This document shows positions 46,218-54,964 of a stretch of 64,000 nucleotides of DNA, piece by piece (within the stretch, counting starts at the first letter, position 1; each line of letters opens with the position of its first letter). The stretch comes from Paraglaciecola sp030730205 (GTDB taxonomy: Bacteria > Pseudomonadota > Gammaproteobacteria > Enterobacterales > Alteromonadaceae): assembly GCF_052119645.1 (NCBI RefSeq), contig NZ_JBGQOM010000001.1:186001-250000 (forward strand). Direction: 5' to 3'. The position numbers were made by a program, and so were the translations under genes. The notes below the pieces were generated by a model. That model was not told the origin of the DNA and ran no database searches. It was given only the letters and a program-made list of their open reading frames with translations.

Positions 46218-47756
46218 ATGTCAAAGCGGAACCAAAATATTATCAATGAAGAAGTAAAGTTCAACCAAGGCGAAGAGTTAGTCTCGGTAACCGATACCCG
46301 AGGCGTTATTCTTTATGCAAATCCCCAGTTTTGTCAGATAGCAGGTTACACCGTTGAGGAGCTGATAGGGCAAAACCACAATGTGGTACGTCATCCCGAT
46401 ATGCCCAAAGCGGCGTTTGCTGATATGTGGGACAAACTTAAAGCGAAACAAGCATGGCGCGGTGCAGTAAAAAATCGCTGTAAAGACGGGCGTTATTATT
46501 GGGTTGATGCTTTTGTTACACCGGTTTACGAAAAAAACCAACTCACTGGCTATCAATCGGTACGCACAGTGTTAAAGCCTGAATTCAGAGACCGGGCCGA
46601 AAGCCTCTACAGTAAATTAAATACTCAGAACACCTCAGCACAGTCCTTGAGTGCAATGAGTAATACCAAAGACATTATTTTTATAGTTGCTGCTTTAGTT
46701 TTGGCTTCAGCCGCTATATTTTTTCCTGTATTCGCTTTTGTATTAGTTGCCCTACCCTACTTAGTGTTTAAAGGCGAATTATTTGATTTAAGACGCTACT
46801 TAAAAGAACAACAAGAAAGTTATGACAGTGTTTCAAGACTGATCTATTCGGGTGATGGCGTAAGCAGCGTGGCTGACTACTCGAAGAAAATGGATGAGGG
46901 TCGAATCAAAACCATTTTAGGCAGAGTTGTCGATGGTACCGATACCTTAAAGGCCGGTGTACTTTTATTGAAAAACGCTTCAATTGAGGCCAAAAAAGGC
47001 GTTGAAAAAGAAGCTAACGAGCTGCATCAAGTGGTTACCGCCATTGAAGAGATGGTTGCTTCAATCAGTGAAGTTGCAACGAATACCGTAAGCACTTCGA
47101 AAAAAGTAGAGTCTGTGCATAAAGATTGTAAAGTCGCCACTGACTCGATGACACGCACCATGAATAAAGTGTCAGATCTTGCTGAGGATGTCTCTAAGTC
47201 AGCCAGCGCCGCATCAGAGCTGGCCAACGAAGCTGAAAAAATTGGCAATATCATGCAAGAAATCCAAGGTATTGCTGACCAAACTAACTTACTGGCGTTA
47301 AATGCAGCCATTGAAGCGGCTCGTGCCGGTGAACAAGGTCGCGGTTTTGCTGTGGTAGCGGACGAGGTCAGAGCCCTATCAAGCCGTACTCAAAAAGCCA
47401 CAGAGCAAATCCAAACTTCAGTTAACGAAATTCAGACCACGCTAATGACGTGGTCGAAAACGATGCACACAGGCAAAGATGCCGCTGAAGACTGCGTAAA
47501 AGAAACCAGCGAAACTCGTAACCTTGTGTTTAAAGTGTATGATGATGTGTCAATTATTGCTGATTTAGCGGCGCAGATATCGACCGCTTCTGAAGAACAA
47601 AGCATGGTTTCCCAAGAGATAAGCCGCAATCTCACCAACATTAATGATGCCTCTAAAATAAATCTTGAGCAGGCAAATATCGTCGAACACGAATCAAACG
47701 TAATGGAAAAACGCGCTGATGCACTTGCCTCTTTGGGCTTAACCTTTAGACAATAA
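46218..47756 (+). CDS. Aer-type PAS methyl-accepting chemotaxis protein
   Basis: The ATG at 46218 (MSKRNQNIINEEVKFN) is chosen because GGGAA precedes it and the sigma-28 promoter overlaps the earlier GTG. 512 residues. The PAS domain has EELVSVTDTRGVILYANPQF, CQIAGYTVEELIGQNHNVV and RCKDGRYYWVDAFVTP, as in Aer. A membrane hairpin follows (IIFIVAALVLASAAIFFPVF ... FVLVALPYLVF), then a signalling domain with the conserved tip IADQTNLLALNAAIEAARAG and GFAVVADEVRALSSRTQKAT. It probably senses redox or oxygen. It is alone, outside a che operon. Confidence 0.93.
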   Translation: MSKRNQNIINEEVKFNQGEELVSVTDTRGVILYANPQFCQIAGYTVEELIGQNHNVVRHPDMPKAAFADMWDKLKAKQAWRGAVKNRCKDGRYYWVDAFVTPVYEKNQLTGYQSVRTVLKPEFRDRAESLYSKLNTQNTSAQSLSAMSNTKDIIFIVAALVLASAAIFFPVFAFVLVALPYLVFKGELFDLRRYLKEQQESYDSVSRLIYSGDGVSSVADYSKKMDEGRIKTILGRVVDGTDTLKAGVLLLKNASIEAKKGVEKEANELHQVVTAIEEMVASISEVATNTVSTSKKVESVHKDCKVATDSMTRTMNKVSDLAEDVSKSASAASELANEAEKIGNIMQEIQGIADQTNLLALNAAIEAARAGEQGRGFAVVADEVRALSSRTQKATEQIQTSVNEIQTTLMTWSKTMHTGKDAAEDCVKETSETRNLVFKVYDDVSIIADLAAQISTASEEQSMVSQEISRNLTNINDASKINLEQANIVEHESNVMEKRADALASLGLTFRQ

Positions 47757-47766
47757 TCACTTCAAA

Positions 47767-47796
47767 GGCCTGTGCTGTTTATAGGTCGCACAGGCC
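47767..47796 (+). terminator. Terminator-like hairpin after the chemoreceptor
   Basis: GGCCTGTGC / GCACAGGCC arms with a 12-base loop; followed by CTTAGCGACCTT, a weak tail. Confidence 0.55.
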
Positions 47797-47877
47797 CTTA
47801 GCGACCTTCATAAAATAAGTACGCGGCAGACCAATAACTAAGGTAAAATTGCGCAAAAATGTTTATTTAGTTTATGT

Positions 47878-48384
47878 ATGTCGGATTCACTGCCCTATCT
47901 CGCGCATTATGCCCCACACATTCAGCAGCAAATTGCAGACTTAATTGAAAAACAACAATTAGCTGACTGGCTACGAAGTAAGTATTCAAAAGTGCATAAT
48001 GTGGCCAATGACAGCGACCTGCGCGATTATGTCATTGAGCTAAAAAATCACTATATGAAAAAAACTCAGCCGCTGAGCAAAGTGATGTACGACAGCAAGA
48101 TCCACATTATTAATCAGGCTTTGGGCTTACACAGTTATGTGTCTCGCGTGCAGGGCGGCAAGCTTAAAAGTAAAAATGAGCTGCGGGTCAGCACCTTATT
48201 TAAGAATACGCCCGAGCCATTTTTAAACATGATTGTGGTGCATGAGTTAGCGCACTTAAAAGAAAAACAACACAACAAGGCCTTTTATCAGCTTTGCCAA
48301 CACATGTTACCTAATTATCATCAACTCGAATTTGAAGTGCGCGTATACTTAACTGAATTAGACCGCAGCGGAAACGTTTTTTAA
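47878..48384 (+). CDS. ygjP: YgjP-like zinc metallopeptidase-fold protein
   Basis: 168 residues. The metal-binding HELAH (122-126) is followed by a third ligand region (EKQHNKAFYQLCQHMLPNY), as in the YgjP/DUF45 (WLM-like) group. The N-terminal part is helical, with no signal peptide. No substrate is known. The gene stands alone on the plus strand. Confidence 0.85.
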   Translation: MSDSLPYLAHYAPHIQQQIADLIEKQQLADWLRSKYSKVHNVANDSDLRDYVIELKNHYMKKTQPLSKVMYDSKIHIINQALGLHSYVSRVQGGKLKSKNELRVSTLFKNTPEPFLNMIVVHELAHLKEKQHNKAFYQLCQHMLPNYHQLEFEVRVYLTELDRSGNVF

Positions 48385-48496
48385 CACGACATGTCTTATC
48401 AAGACTTGAGCTTACATAAGATAATTAACCACAAGCCTCTAAAGATACGTTTCCGCAAGACCATAGCTATTACTGACTTATAGAAGTGAACGATTC

Positions 48497-48856
48497 ATGG
48501 ATTACCAATTTTTTCGAGACACAGGCAGTACGCCTTTTGCAAAATGTGAAGTGACCGCTTTTGGTGATTGGCTGACTCATGATGTGGGTGAAGATAAGCA
48601 CATAATCGACACTCTCCTAGCCTTAGTTGACTCATTGCAGCAACTAAAACAAAAAGAGGCGGAATTTATTGGCAAGGACTACCGCTTGCAACTAAATCAA
48701 TATGAAGTAGAAATTGCTGCTCTGTTTGTTGGTTTCGCCGATGAAGACGCGCTTCCCGAGGGAACGGAGTTTGAAGATCCCTTATTAGAGGGCTGCGGGC
48801 TGGATGACTTTCATCATTTAATACTGGCATGGCAAGATTTTATCAGTGAGCAATAG
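48497..48856 (+). CDS. Conserved hypothetical acidic protein
   Basis: 119 residues, no signal or membrane segment. Notable stretches: FRDTGSTPFAKCEVTAFGDW, FIGKDYRLQLNQYEVEI, ALFVGFADEDALPEGTEF, EGCGLDDFHHLILAWQDF. YacL-like proteins (UPF0231) share this MDYQFFRD start and F-x-GKDYRL motif, so UPF0231 is my best guess. GAAGTGAA lies upstream. Confidence 0.65.
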   Translation: MDYQFFRDTGSTPFAKCEVTAFGDWLTHDVGEDKHIIDTLLALVDSLQQLKQKEAEFIGKDYRLQLNQYEVEIAALFVGFADEDALPEGTEFEDPLLEGCGLDDFHHLILAWQDFISEQ

Positions 48857-48873
48857 CGCATTACGGTTTTACT

Positions 48874-48890
48874 CTCACCACTTTGGTGAG
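48874..48890 (+). terminator. Hairpin after the UPF0231-like gene
   Basis: CTCACCA-CTT-TGGTGAG, 18 bases after the stop; no U-tract. Confidence 0.4.
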
Positions 48891-48982
48891 GCGGGCCCTT
48901 AAATCTCACTGATATCGTGCATAAATGTAACGTCAGCAAACAACGTCAAAAGTAAATCATTGATTTTAAACAACAAAAAGTA

Positions 48983-48999
48983 TTGGCACAGAGTCTGCT
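48983..48999 (+). promoter_or_regulatory. Sigma-54 (RpoN) promoter
   Basis: TTGGCAC-AGAGT-CTGCT: the GG and GC dinucleotides are exactly 10 bases apart as required, with 11 of about 12 conserved positions of TTGGCAC-N5-TTGCW. It points away from the UPF0231-like gene into a gap with no plus-strand coding gene. Confidence 0.7.
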
Positions 49000-49009
49000 A
49001 AGTATATAT

Positions 49010-49156
49010 CAATGCGCAGTGTATTCGATTAGTTCGGGGAATCACTTGTTGCATTGCGACAGTGGTACACATATAAAAATAAATAACAGTGGCTAACGAA
49101 TAAACTCGCTAAAAACGCAAAAGGCCTAAGCAACTTAGTTGCTTAGGCCTTTTGTT
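49010..49156 (+). ncRNA. Candidate sigma-54-dependent small RNA
   Basis: Downstream of the sigma-54 promoter about 147 bases lack an open frame of note. The predicted 5' end starts with CAATGC, which can pair with GCATTG (49051-49056); an unpaired A/U-rich stretch (49070-49085, AAAAATAAATAACA) follows, like an Hfq-binding region; and the end is the strong hairpin at 49118-49154 with TTTTGTTT. Promoter, 5' stem, A-rich linker and terminator together look like a regulatory RNA. No known family (not Qrr or GlmY/Z) is recognised. Confidence 0.5.
49118..49154. terminator. Strong bidirectional terminator between the candidate sRNA and gnd
   Basis: An almost unbroken 18-bp palindrome CAAAAGGCCTAAGCAACT / AGTTGCTTAGGCCTTTTG. 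On the minus strand it ends gnd and is followed by CGTTTTTAG; on the plus strand by TTTACT. Confidence 0.9.
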
Positions 49157-49196
49157 TACTTGATGACTACGAAATTAAATAAACGCATCAACCCTA

Positions 49197-50651
49197 TTAG
49201 GCATTGTAAGTAGAAGAAGCGGTATTGCCGCCTCGACCTGTCCAATTGGTATGGAAAAACTCACCACGAGGTTTGTCTGTGCGCTCATAAGTGTGGGCAC
49301 CAAAGTAATCACGCTGAGCTTGCAACAAGTTTGCGGGTAAACGCTCCGTGCGGTAGCCATCAAAGTAATTTAGCGCAGCAGTTAAACAAGGTGCAGGTAC
49401 ACCGTTACCAATGGCACTCATGGCCACGCGACGCCAACCTTCTTGTGCTTTAACTACGGTATTAGTGAAATAATCATCTAATAACAAATTATTTAAGGCC
49501 GGATTTTTATCGAAGGCGTCTTTTATTTTACCTAAGAAGGCCGAGCGAATAATACAGCCTCCACGCCACATTAACGCAATGCCACCGTAGTTTAGATCCC
49601 AGTTAAACTCTTTTGCGGCTTCGCGCATCAAAGTATAACCCTGAGCATAAGAGACGATTTTTGAGGCCAGTACCGCTTGACGCAAATCTTCAATGAAGGC
49701 GGCTTTGTCACCGTCAAATTGCTTAACCGGACCACTCAACACTTTAGACGCTTCAACGCGCTCGCTCTTAAGGGCTGAAATACAGCGTGCAAAAACCGAC
49801 TCAGCGATAAGGGTTAATGGCACCCCTAAATCAAGAGCAATAACCCCTGTCCATTTGCCCGTGCCTTTTTGGCCTGCGGTATCAAGAATTCTTTCCACCA
49901 GTGGCGAACCGTCTTCGTCTTTATAGGCCAAAATATCACGAGTAATTTCTACCAAATAACTATCTAATTCAGTGGTATTCCAATGCTTAAAGACTTCATG
50001 CATCTCATCAGCTGACATGCCCAGTACTTCTTTCATGATTTGATAGGCTTCACACAACAATTGCATATCACCGTATTCGATACCGTTATGAACCATTTTC
50101 ACAAAGTGACCTGCGCCGTTTTGTCCCACATAATCACAACAAGGAGAACCGTCATCCACTTTGGCAGAAATAGCTTGAAAAATGGGCTTAACAGACAACC
50201 ATGCTTCCTCTGAACCACCTGGCATAATTGACGGACCAGTTAAGGCGCCTTCTTCTCCGCCAGATACACCCGCACCAACAAAATGAATGCCTAAGTCAGC
50301 CAAGTATTTTTCGCGACGGATGGTGTCAGGGAAATGGGTATTACCACCATCGATGATGATGTCGCCTTTATCTAAATATGGAATGAGCTGTTCTATAGTC
50401 GCATCAACCGGTGCGCCTGATTTAACCATGATCATCACTTTGCGAGGACGTTCAAGAGATTGCACTAACTCTTCAACAGAATAAGCGCCACGAATAGACA
50501 AACCTTTGGCGCGACCATTGACAAAGTTTTCTACTTTATCAGTCGAACGGTTATAAGCCGTAACGGTAAAACCTTTACTAGCCATATTAAGAATTAGGTT
50601 TTCACCCATAACAGCAAGGCCTATTAGGCCAATATCAGATAGAGTTTTCAT
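49197..50651 (-). CDS. gnd: 6-phosphogluconate dehydrogenase, decarboxylating
   Basis: 484 residues. NADP-binding motif IGLIGLAVMGENLILNMASK, GGNTHFPDTIRRE, VGAGVSGGEEGALTGPSIMP, QNGAGHFVKMVHNGIEYGDM with the catalytic Lys, LDTAGQKGTGKWTG and the C-terminal RDYFGAHTYERTD. It oxidises 6-phosphogluconate to ribulose 5-phosphate with NADPH. No zwf or pgl gene is adjacent. Expression may be influenced by the hairpin upstream at 50860. Confidence 0.97.
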   Translation of the reverse strand: MKTLSDIGLIGLAVMGENLILNMASKGFTVTAYNRSTDKVENFVNGRAKGLSIRGAYSVEELVQSLERPRKVMIMVKSGAPVDATIEQLIPYLDKGDIIIDGGNTHFPDTIRREKYLADLGIHFVGAGVSGGEEGALTGPSIMPGGSEEAWLSVKPIFQAISAKVDDGSPCCDYVGQNGAGHFVKMVHNGIEYGDMQLLCEAYQIMKEVLGMSADEMHEVFKHWNTTELDSYLVEITRDILAYKDEDGSPLVERILDTAGQKGTGKWTGVIALDLGVPLTLIAESVFARCISALKSERVEASKVLSGPVKQFDGDKAAFIEDLRQAVLASKIVSYAQGYTLMREAAKEFNWDLNYGGIALMWRGGCIIRSAFLGKIKDAFDKNPALNNLLLDDYFTNTVVKAQEGWRRVAMSAIGNGVPAPCLTAALNYFDGYRTERLPANLLQAQRDYFGAHTYERTDKPRGEFFHTNWTGRGGNTASSTYNA

Positions 50652-51030
50652 AGCGTTCCAATTTTAACTTGAATGACGGTTCGCGAGAGCCGAGGTTACT
50701 CTCATTTACTTCACCTCTGCTTCAACACAATTCGATGGCACAATATTAATAACATTACCGGCTTATTTTAACCGTTAAACAAAAGCATAACACCTTTGAT
50801 TGACATAATAATTCATACATTAATATCTTTATTTTCTAACAAATATAAATATGACTAACAAAAAACAATGTTCTTCTTAACATTGTATTGAGGGCAAAAC
50901 GAAGGTTAAGCTTTAAGGCAGTCATGTAACGCTGACGTTGATGCGTTAACAAGGTCATCTGTAAGCCATTATGCCCGGCGCTGAACTCGCTTCAGCAAGA
51001 GTTGCATCATTCATATCAAAAAGGATCAAC
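50652..51030. other. Intergenic region between gnd and the epimerase gene
   Basis: 379 bases between divergent genes. It is AT-rich, with one minus-strand terminator-like hairpin (50860-50885). No other structure is clear. An in-frame upward extension of the epimerase to 50971 is rejected in favour of the ATG at 51031. Confidence 0.6.
50860..50885 (-). terminator. Terminator-like hairpin in the gnd leader
   Basis: On the minus strand: CAATGTT-AAGAAG-AACATTG directly followed by six T, about 210 bases before the gnd start. No minus-strand gene ends here, so it is a candidate attenuator or the end of a short transcript. Confidence 0.6.
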
Positions 51031-52020
51031 ATGAAAGTATTATTTATCGGTGGTACGGGCAATATCAGTACAGAAACGAGTCTACGCTGCGTGCAACTGG
51101 GTATGGATCTCACCTTACTCACTCGCGGCAACCGAGGGGTAACCATAGCCGGTGCGAATACTATCGTTGGCGACATTAATGAAAAAGCAACACAAGAAAT
51201 ACTCGCAAAACAACACTGGGACGTGGTGGTAAATTGGATCGCCTTTACCGCACAAGACGTAGAGCGAGACATCGGTTTATTTGCCAATAGTACTAAGCAG
51301 TACGTTTTTATCAGTTCGGCATCGTGTTACCAAAAACCCGTATCGAATCCCTTCATTACCGAGTCTACCCCCTTGGCAAATCCTTGGTGGTTATATTCAA
51401 GAGATAAAATAGCTGGCGAAGATGCCTTGGTAAAGGCCTATCGAGATACGGGTTTTCCGATGGTTATCGTCAGGCCTTCACTGACTTACGATACAGTGAT
51501 CCCACTGCCTTTTGGTGCATGGACTCATTACAACGTTATCGAACGCATTAAAAGCGGTAAGCCCATTATTGTTCAAGGTGATGGCACCTCTTTATTTACC
51601 ATCACTCATGCCAGTGACTTTGCCAAAGGATTTGTCGGTTTACTTGGTTTACAACCTGCAATCGGTCATGCTTTTCATATCACTAGCGATGAAAGCCTCA
51701 GTTGGGATCAAATCAACCACGCGGTGGCTCAAGCAGTAGGAAAAGAGCCTAATATCGTGCACATTCCCTCAGATTTTATTTGCCACATTGCCCCTGATTA
51801 CACCGGAACATTGCTGGGTGACAAGTCTCACAGCGTGATTTTTAACAACAGTAAAATTAAACAAGCTGTGCCTGATTTCTGTGCCACTATTCCTTTTAAT
51901 AGGGGTATTAAAAAAACTCTGGATTGGTTCAGTGAGAAAACCGAACGCCAAATAATCGACGCTAAATCAGAACAGATAACTGACCAAATAATCCTGCAGT
52001 ATCAGCGCGCACTGGGTTAA
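51031..52020 (+). CDS. NAD-dependent epimerase/dehydratase family protein
   Basis: The ATG at 51031 (MKVLFIGGTGNISTETSL) has AAGGA upstream. 329 residues of the extended SDR type: GGTGNIS in place of GxxGxxG, SSASCYQKP with the catalytic Ser region, and WWLYSRDKIAGEDAL with the YxxxK site. Its closest look is to isoflavone-reductase/CSP41-like sugar-nucleotide enzymes. The substrate is unknown. A single gene. Confidence 0.85.
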   Translation: MKVLFIGGTGNISTETSLRCVQLGMDLTLLTRGNRGVTIAGANTIVGDINEKATQEILAKQHWDVVVNWIAFTAQDVERDIGLFANSTKQYVFISSASCYQKPVSNPFITESTPLANPWWLYSRDKIAGEDALVKAYRDTGFPMVIVRPSLTYDTVIPLPFGAWTHYNVIERIKSGKPIIVQGDGTSLFTITHASDFAKGFVGLLGLQPAIGHAFHITSDESLSWDQINHAVAQAVGKEPNIVHIPSDFICHIAPDYTGTLLGDKSHSVIFNNSKIKQAVPDFCATIPFNRGIKKTLDWFSEKTERQIIDAKSEQITDQIILQYQRALG

Positions 52021-52107
52021 TTGTGCAATACGAATTGTGCCTATTTGGTGTAGATTTACCCCAAAAGCGAGGTATTTTTTGGACTAACTAGGGCAGGGTT
52101 AAAATAG

Positions 52108-52385
52108 GCGTTATACTGGCTGCATGTGATAGTGTCAGCTGGTATTATGTCTTGGCTCTTAACCCGTGTTTTGCTAACGCCCCTTCGGTTAACCAATAAG
52201 AATGCGCACTATTATTCGAACCCTTGTATAGAAAAGATAGTACTAGAACGCGATGCAATTCAGGGGCCGGCTTAGGTTTAGGTATCTGTCGCAATATTCT
52301 AGCAGCGCACCAAGGTAACATTTACGCAGCACCTAACACCATTGGCGGTCTATGTATAACAATACAATTGCCCATAATAGAATAG
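52108..52385 (+). pseudogene. Degenerate BaeS-like sensor histidine kinase
   Basis: Two kinase pieces in different frames. 52108-52200 reads as a second membrane helix and HAMP start (ALYWLHVIVSAGIMSWLL, TRVLLTPLRLTN). 52200-52385, after a frameshift, reads as the ATP-binding C-terminus: LLFEPLYRKDSTRTR, GAGLGLGICRNILAAHQG, GGLCITIQLPIIE, stop. The order SGxGLGLxICxNIxxAHxGxI ... GGLxITIxLP is typical of BaeS. The dimerisation and H-box region between is deleted. No start codon or promoter remains. Confidence 0.75.
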
Positions 52386-52426
52386 ATAGCGACTTGCACC
52401 GCAAATGCGCGAGTCGCCTAATTGAC

Positions 52427-53521
52427 TTAGAGGGACTTGGCCTTAGCCTCGATGCTAGTTAATTTATCAAAAACCTGCATGCTGGCTTTTTCCATTCGGC
52501 CTAGGGCGTCCGCCACTTTGTCAAGCTGACCGTCAGCCTTCGCTTTTAAGGCTTCTTTACCTGCTTGATGCAGGGCAACATGGGGTTGTTCTAACTGTTT
52601 AAATTCATTTAAGTCTGAAAATAAACGTTTACCTTCACCTTCGTTATACCAGCGACCTAAGCGACATTGGCTCTGATCAGCGATATCACTACCGCTCTTT
52701 TTAGACTCTCCGCGCAATACTCTGTAAATATCCACTTTCCACACTAAGTGATCTAATTTGACCGTTTGGATAAACGCGCTCAAACTGGCAGCTGAAATCA
52801 CTTTAGACATACTACGGGCCATCGTTGCGATATCGGTTACCGAATTATTTATATCCGCAGCTGATTGAGACACAGCGGCTGTCTGATCGTTATTTTCGTT
52901 GATGTAGGTGGATACTTTAGAGGTTTGCTCTGTTGTAGCAGAAGTTAAAGCCGAGATCTTATCTGACGCTTGTGCAGAACGTCCTGCTAACGTTCTAACT
53001 TCATCTGCAACAACCGCAAAACCTCGCCCTTGCTCACCCGCTCTAGCCGCCTCAATAGCTGCATTTAATGCCAATAAATTCGTTTGTGCCGACAGAGATT
53101 GTATTTGCGAGACAAAGGATTCAATTTCTAATGCTGACTGCGACAATTTCCCTATTGACTGACTGATTTCACCTGACTTACTGGTTAAATTTTTCAACAC
53201 ATGTACACATTCAGTCAACGTCGTGCTGATGTGGGTAAAATCACTTAAAGAATTTTCTAAACGTAATTTTTCATCGGCAATACGTTGGGCAGAGCTGGCC
53301 ACTTCTTGGCGCACCGCATCTAGCATGTCTATTGAACCAACAAATAAGGTATTGATCGTGCGCTCAGCTTTTGATTGGATTGCAACGTTTTCAGCCTCGT
53401 GTTTCGCTTTTTGCTGGGCTTTTAAAGCGGCATCAAGTCGCGCTGACAAATCATGTTTATCTTTTGTTAGCTCGCTAATTTTTTTTTCTAATTCTTGTAT
53501 TTTCTGGCGATTTCCAAACAT
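52427..53521 (-). CDS. Soluble methyl-accepting chemoreceptor with CZB zinc-binding domain
   Basis: 364 residues with no membrane segment. Coiled coil at the N-terminus (about 5-50), then the receptor signalling domain with tip SAQTNLLALNAAIEAARAG (144-162) and GFAVVADEVRTLAGRSAQAS. The C-terminus is a CZB domain with the zinc ligands His258 (LDHLVWK), Cys286 (CRLGRWY), His314 and His318 (QPHVALHQAG). Such receptors sense zinc or hypochlorite in other bacteria. It is expressed from a sigma-28-like promoter. The N-terminus lacks a known ligand domain. Confidence 0.9.
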   Translation of the reverse strand: MFGNRQKIQELEKKISELTKDKHDLSARLDAALKAQQKAKHEAENVAIQSKAERTINTLFVGSIDMLDAVRQEVASSAQRIADEKLRLENSLSDFTHISTTLTECVHVLKNLTSKSGEISQSIGKLSQSALEIESFVSQIQSLSAQTNLLALNAAIEAARAGEQGRGFAVVADEVRTLAGRSAQASDKISALTSATTEQTSKVSTYINENNDQTAAVSQSAADINNSVTDIATMARSMSKVISAASLSAFIQTVKLDHLVWKVDIYRVLRGESKKSGSDIADQSQCRLGRWYNEGEGKRLFSDLNEFKQLEQPHVALHQAGKEALKAKADGQLDKVADALGRMEKASMQVFDKLTSIEAKAKSL

Positions 53522-53557
53522 GTATTTTCCTCAAAAGACTTTTGCAGTTCTGTATTG

Positions 53558-53584
53558 TTATCGAACCATTGAACAATAACATTA
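53558..53584 (-). promoter_or_regulatory. Sigma-28-like promoter of the CZB chemoreceptor
   Basis: On the minus strand TAATGTTA-N11-TTCGATAA, 6 of 8 matches in each element to TAAAGTTT-N11-GCCGATAA, 37 bases before the ATG. Confidence 0.65.
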
Positions 53585-53738
53585 GCCACGACACGTAGGT
53601 TCAAAACAAGCAATATGACACCTAAAATGGGATTGGTATAAAACGATAAGGGCTTGTTTAGTCTTAAAAATTCAGCAATATCGCTTTTTGCTTATCTTAA
53701 GCCCAATAAAGCAACAAATATAGGAAATTGGTAATTAA

Positions 53739-53868
53739 TTATTTTTTGAACAATTTACCCACCATTAAACTTACCAGTAAGCCAGGAATATAGCGTTAAA
53801 GAATTATAGAAGTCAGAGCCCCACAGTAATCCGAATATCCATAATGTACTTATAAACAGAATGTTTGG
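53739..53868 (-). pseudogene. Possible membrane-protein remnant
   Basis: Two overlapping minus-strand frames look protein-like: NILFISTLWIFGLLWGSDFY (53755-53868) and RYIPGLLVSLMVGKLFKK (ending at 53739). They could be one decayed gene with a frameshift. There is no start or ribosome-binding site. The rest of the 53522-54022 gap shows a GTCTGCT/AGCAGAC stem near 53939-53981 and nothing else. Confidence 0.2.
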
Positions 53869-54022
53869 CTAAGTCCTTGCCCGATGAGCATAAGACGATC
53901 TAAAACCCTAAAAATCAATAATCTGCAAATATTTTTAAAGCAGACTACACTGATAAAGAAAGAAACTAAAAGCCGTCTGCTTGTAGTTTTTTGAAAATCT
54001 ATCAGCCAACTAGGATGAGTTA

Positions 54023-54964
54023 ATGTATTGCATTAATCACACCTCTATACGTCCTTACCTCTGCTCAGTAAGTGTATTTTTTCTGTTTATTTTGACCTCA
54101 ATGCAGGGGCTGGCAAAAAGCGAATATACTGAAATTCATTACCCTAATTCACAGTCGCAATACGACATAAGAGTTAAATACCCCCTAGAATTATTGGCCT
54201 TAGCACTGTCTAAATCATCAACCCCCTACAAACTAATAAAGTCGGATGAAGCCACTACTCAAAGCCGCGCCTTAAAACTACTGCACGATGAGGGTGGTTT
54301 AGATGTCGTCTGGACCATGACCAACCTTGAACGAGAAAAGGACTTTTTACCTGTCAGGATCCCAATTTTAAAAGGCTTGATTGGCTGGCGTGTATTGATA
54401 ATAAAAGAACAGAATCAACCATTGTTCGACAACATTAACAACCTAAAACAACTCAAAAAATTAGTCGCTGGGCAAGGACTTGACTGGCCTGATACCGACA
54501 TTTTGAAAAGTAATGGCTTAGTGGTACAGACCTCTACCAATTACGACCGTTTATTTGAGATGTTGCAAAAAGGTCGCTTTGAATACTTTCCTCGGTCTAT
54601 CACGGAAGTTTGGCTTGAACTATCACAACGCCCCGAACAACAATTAGCGGCAGAAAAAAAACTGCTACTTTATTACCCAACCGCCATGTATTACTTTGTT
54701 AAAAAAGACAACAATAAATTGGCCAATGATATCCAACAAGGTCTTGAAGGGGCAATCGAAGATGGCTCATTTGACACACTGTTCTACACCTATAACCAAG
54801 TATTAATTGACAAATCTACGCTTTCAGAACGCACAATCATTACCTTGACCAATCCCCAACTATCAAAAGATACACCATTAGACAACACTGCATTATGGTT
54901 TAGCCTACCTAGAGAGCAAATACCCGATACGCCCTTGAATCAAGGTCTTGGATATTTACACTAG
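54023..54964 (+). CDS. Periplasmic solute-binding-like protein
   Basis: 313 residues. Signal peptide about 15-31 (SVFFLFILTSMQGLA). The mature part resembles type 2 periplasmic binding proteins of the SBP_bac_3 kind: DIRVKYPLELLALALSKSS, DVVWTMTNLEREKDFLPVR, GLIGWRVLIIKE, YDRLFEMLQKGRFEYFPRS, then YYPTAMYYFVKKDN. In Alteromonadales such proteins are often stand-alone and linked to signalling. No transporter genes are near. GGATGAG lies upstream of the ATG. Confidence 0.75.
   Translation: MYCINHTSIRPYLCSVSVFFLFILTSMQGLAKSEYTEIHYPNSQSQYDIRVKYPLELLALALSKSSTPYKLIKSDEATTQSRALKLLHDEGGLDVVWTMTNLEREKDFLPVRIPILKGLIGWRVLIIKEQNQPLFDNINNLKQLKKLVAGQGLDWPDTDILKSNGLVVQTSTNYDRLFEMLQKGRFEYFPRSITEVWLELSQRPEQQLAAEKKLLLYYPTAMYYFVKKDNNKLANDIQQGLEGAIEDGSFDTLFYTYNQVLIDKSTLSERTIITLTNPQLSKDTPLDNTALWFSLPREQIPDTPLNQGLGYLH

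Noticed and set aside
49010..49156. Qrr or GlmY/GlmZ identity for the candidate sRNA
   Set aside because: The conserved cores of those RNAs are not visible, so no family name is given.
50955..51287. 110-codon minus-strand frame upstream of gnd
   Set aside because: Mostly antisense to the epimerase gene and without homology or ribosome-binding site.
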